The notes below the pieces were generated by a model. The model did not search any database. It was not told where the DNA came from and saw nothing but the letters and a program-made list of their open reading frames with translations. 64,000 bases of DNA, taken from positions 4,594,501 through 4,658,500 of the forward strand of contig NZ_JAJOZB010000001.1 of the NCBI RefSeq assembly GCF_023701745.1, given 5' to 3'. Made by a program: the position numbers and the translations under genes. Positions 63,133 to 64,000 of the stretch are shown here, piece by piece. How positions within the stretch are numbered: position 1 is the stretch's first letter; every line of letters begins with the position of its first letter. Origin of the DNA: Streptomyces sp. RKAG293 (GTDB lineage Bacteria > Actinomycetota > Actinomycetes > Streptomycetales > Streptomycetaceae).

Positions 63133-64000
63133 GTGAGCGACGTCCGTAACGTGATCATCATCGGATCCGGGCCTGCGGGCTACACCGCCGCGCTGTACAC
63201 AGCGCGCGCCGCCCTGAAGCCGCTGGTCTTCGAGGGATCGGTCACCGCAGGCGGTGCGCTGATGAACACCACCGAGGTGGAGAACTTCCCCGGTTTCCGC
63301 GAGGGCATCCTCGGCCCGGACCTCATGGACAACATGCGCGCCCAGGCCGAGCGCTTCGGCGCCGAGCTCATCCCGGACGACGTGGTAGCGGTGGACCTCA
63401 GCGGTGACATCAAGACCGTCACCGACACCGAGGGCACCGTCCACCGCGCGAAGGCCGTCATCGTCACCACCGGCTCCCAGCACCGCAAGCTGAACCTCCC
63501 CAACGAGGACCAGCTCTCCGGACGCGGGGTCTCCTGGTGCGCCACCTGTGACGGCTTCTTCTTCAAGGACCAGGACATCGCCGTCATCGGCGGCGGCGAC
63601 ACGGCGATCGAGGAAGCGACCTTCCTCTCCCGCTTCGCCAAGTCCGTGGCGATCGTCCACCGCCGCGACAGCCTGCGTGCCTCGAAGGCCATGCAGGAGC
63701 GCGCCTTCGCCGACCCGAAGATCTCGTTCGTGTGGGACAGCGAAGTCGCCGAGATCCACGGCGAGAACAAGCTGTCCGGCCTGACGCTGCGCAGCACCAA
63801 GACCGGTGAGACCTCGGAGCTGCCCGTCACCGGGCTGTTCATCGCCATCGGCCACGACCCGCGCACCGAGCTGTTCAAGGGTGTGCTGGAACTGGACGGC
63901 GAGGGATACCTCACCGTCGACGCGCCCAGCACCCGTACGAACATCCCCGGTGTCTTCGCCGCCGGTGACGTCGTGGACCACACCTACCGTCAGGCGATCA
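63133..64000 (+). CDS. trxB: Thioredoxin reductase (C-terminus beyond window)
   Basis: The first 289 codons of a low-molecular-weight thioredoxin reductase. The FAD loop is [20 protein letters not shown], the redox-active disulfide is WCATCDG near residue 137 and the NADPH loop is [11 protein letters not shown] near 155; the second FAD motif [13 protein letters not shown] is reached before the edge. It reduces thioredoxin with NADPH. GAGGAAG lies 8 nt before the GTG. trxA is expected just outside. Driven by a SigR-type promoter, separate from the sigM transcript. Confidence 0.97.
   Translation, partial: MSDVRNVIIIGSGPAGYTAALYTARAALKPLVFEGSVTAGGALMNTTEVENFPGFREGILGPDLMDNMRAQAERFGAELIPDDVVAVDLSGDIKTVTDTEGTVHRAKAVIVTTGSQHRKLNLPNEDQLSGRGVSWCATCDGFFFKDQDIAVIGGGDTAIEEATFLSRFAKSVAIVHRRDSLRASKAMQERAFADPKISFVWDSEVAEIHGENKLSGLTLRSTKTGETSELPVTGLFIAIGHDPRTELFKGVLELDGEGYLTVDAPSTRTNIPGVFAAGDVVDHTYRQAI

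Overview
The window is chromosomal DNA of a Streptomyces (or very close relative). Evidence: very high GC with strong third-position GC bias, frequent GTG starts, rare TTA codons, a fused cydCD, and a gene order matching the oriC-proximal segment of Streptomyces chromosomes (cydABCD - hisC - ... - thiC - ... - dnaB - MATE - rplI - rpsR - ssb - rpsF - femX - PBP - PadR - ino1 - cca - murJ - sigM - trxB). Eight full-consensus ParB-binding parS sites, six of them in three close pairs, also place it in the centromere-like region around oriC. I see no insertion sequence, prophage, CRISPR array, tRNA or rRNA gene.

Layout. 0-8.3 kb: leftward block with a truncated GAF sensor protein, fused ABC exporter CydCD, cytochrome bd subunits CydB and CydA with a Rex-type operator, then HisC. 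8.3-15.8 kb: the most variable-looking stretch, rightward: a LacI-family regulator and an unknown 318-aa protein that each carry one TTA (bldA-dependent) codon, a PPP-type phosphoesterase, a membrane protein with a repeat tail, a 715-bp non-coding gap, an APC permease and a possible 42-aa protein. 15.8-24.9 kb: thiC under a TPP riboswitch, a YibE/F membrane protein, an NfeD-like mini protein with a flotillin, small membrane and cupin proteins, and a PLP lyase preceded by a strongly folded leader, followed by a LysR regulator. 25-32 kb: NUDIX hydrolase, coupled PNPOx/flavohemoprotein pair, HAD phosphatase, DUF4097 lipoprotein, serine hydrolase, RibD-like reductase. 32-42 kb: dnaB (apparent frameshift) with DnaA-box-like sequences upstream, a MATE transporter, a tightly coupled four-gene operon (adenylate-forming ligase, unknown small protein, GNAT protein, nitroreductase-like protein) that looks like an accessory insertion in core DNA, then the rpsF-ssb-rpsR-rplI operon with an S6:S18-type leader. 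42-53 kb: cell-wall and envelope genes (FemX, alanine-racemase-like protein, GT87 mannosyltransferase-like protein, bifunctional PBP), PadR-ino1, MFS and a LppU/SCO3897-like protein. 53-64 kb: CCA-adding enzyme, DUF6049 protein, murJ (apparent frameshift), pseudokinase, sigM, its anti-sigma factor and trxB (cut by the window edge) behind a SigR-type promoter. This last block is collinear with the pcnA-mviN-sigM-trxB region of Mycobacterium tuberculosis.

Main points for a second look: the four-gene ligase/GNAT/nitroreductase operon; parS sites embedded in a start codon, in an anti-sigma reading frame and in terminator-like palindromes; one-base frame breaks at C/G runs in two essential genes (dnaB, murJ), which suggest assembly errors unless real; and a folded, possibly attenuator-like leader at 22.4-22.54 kb. 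Functions rest on motif recognition by eye; no database search was run.
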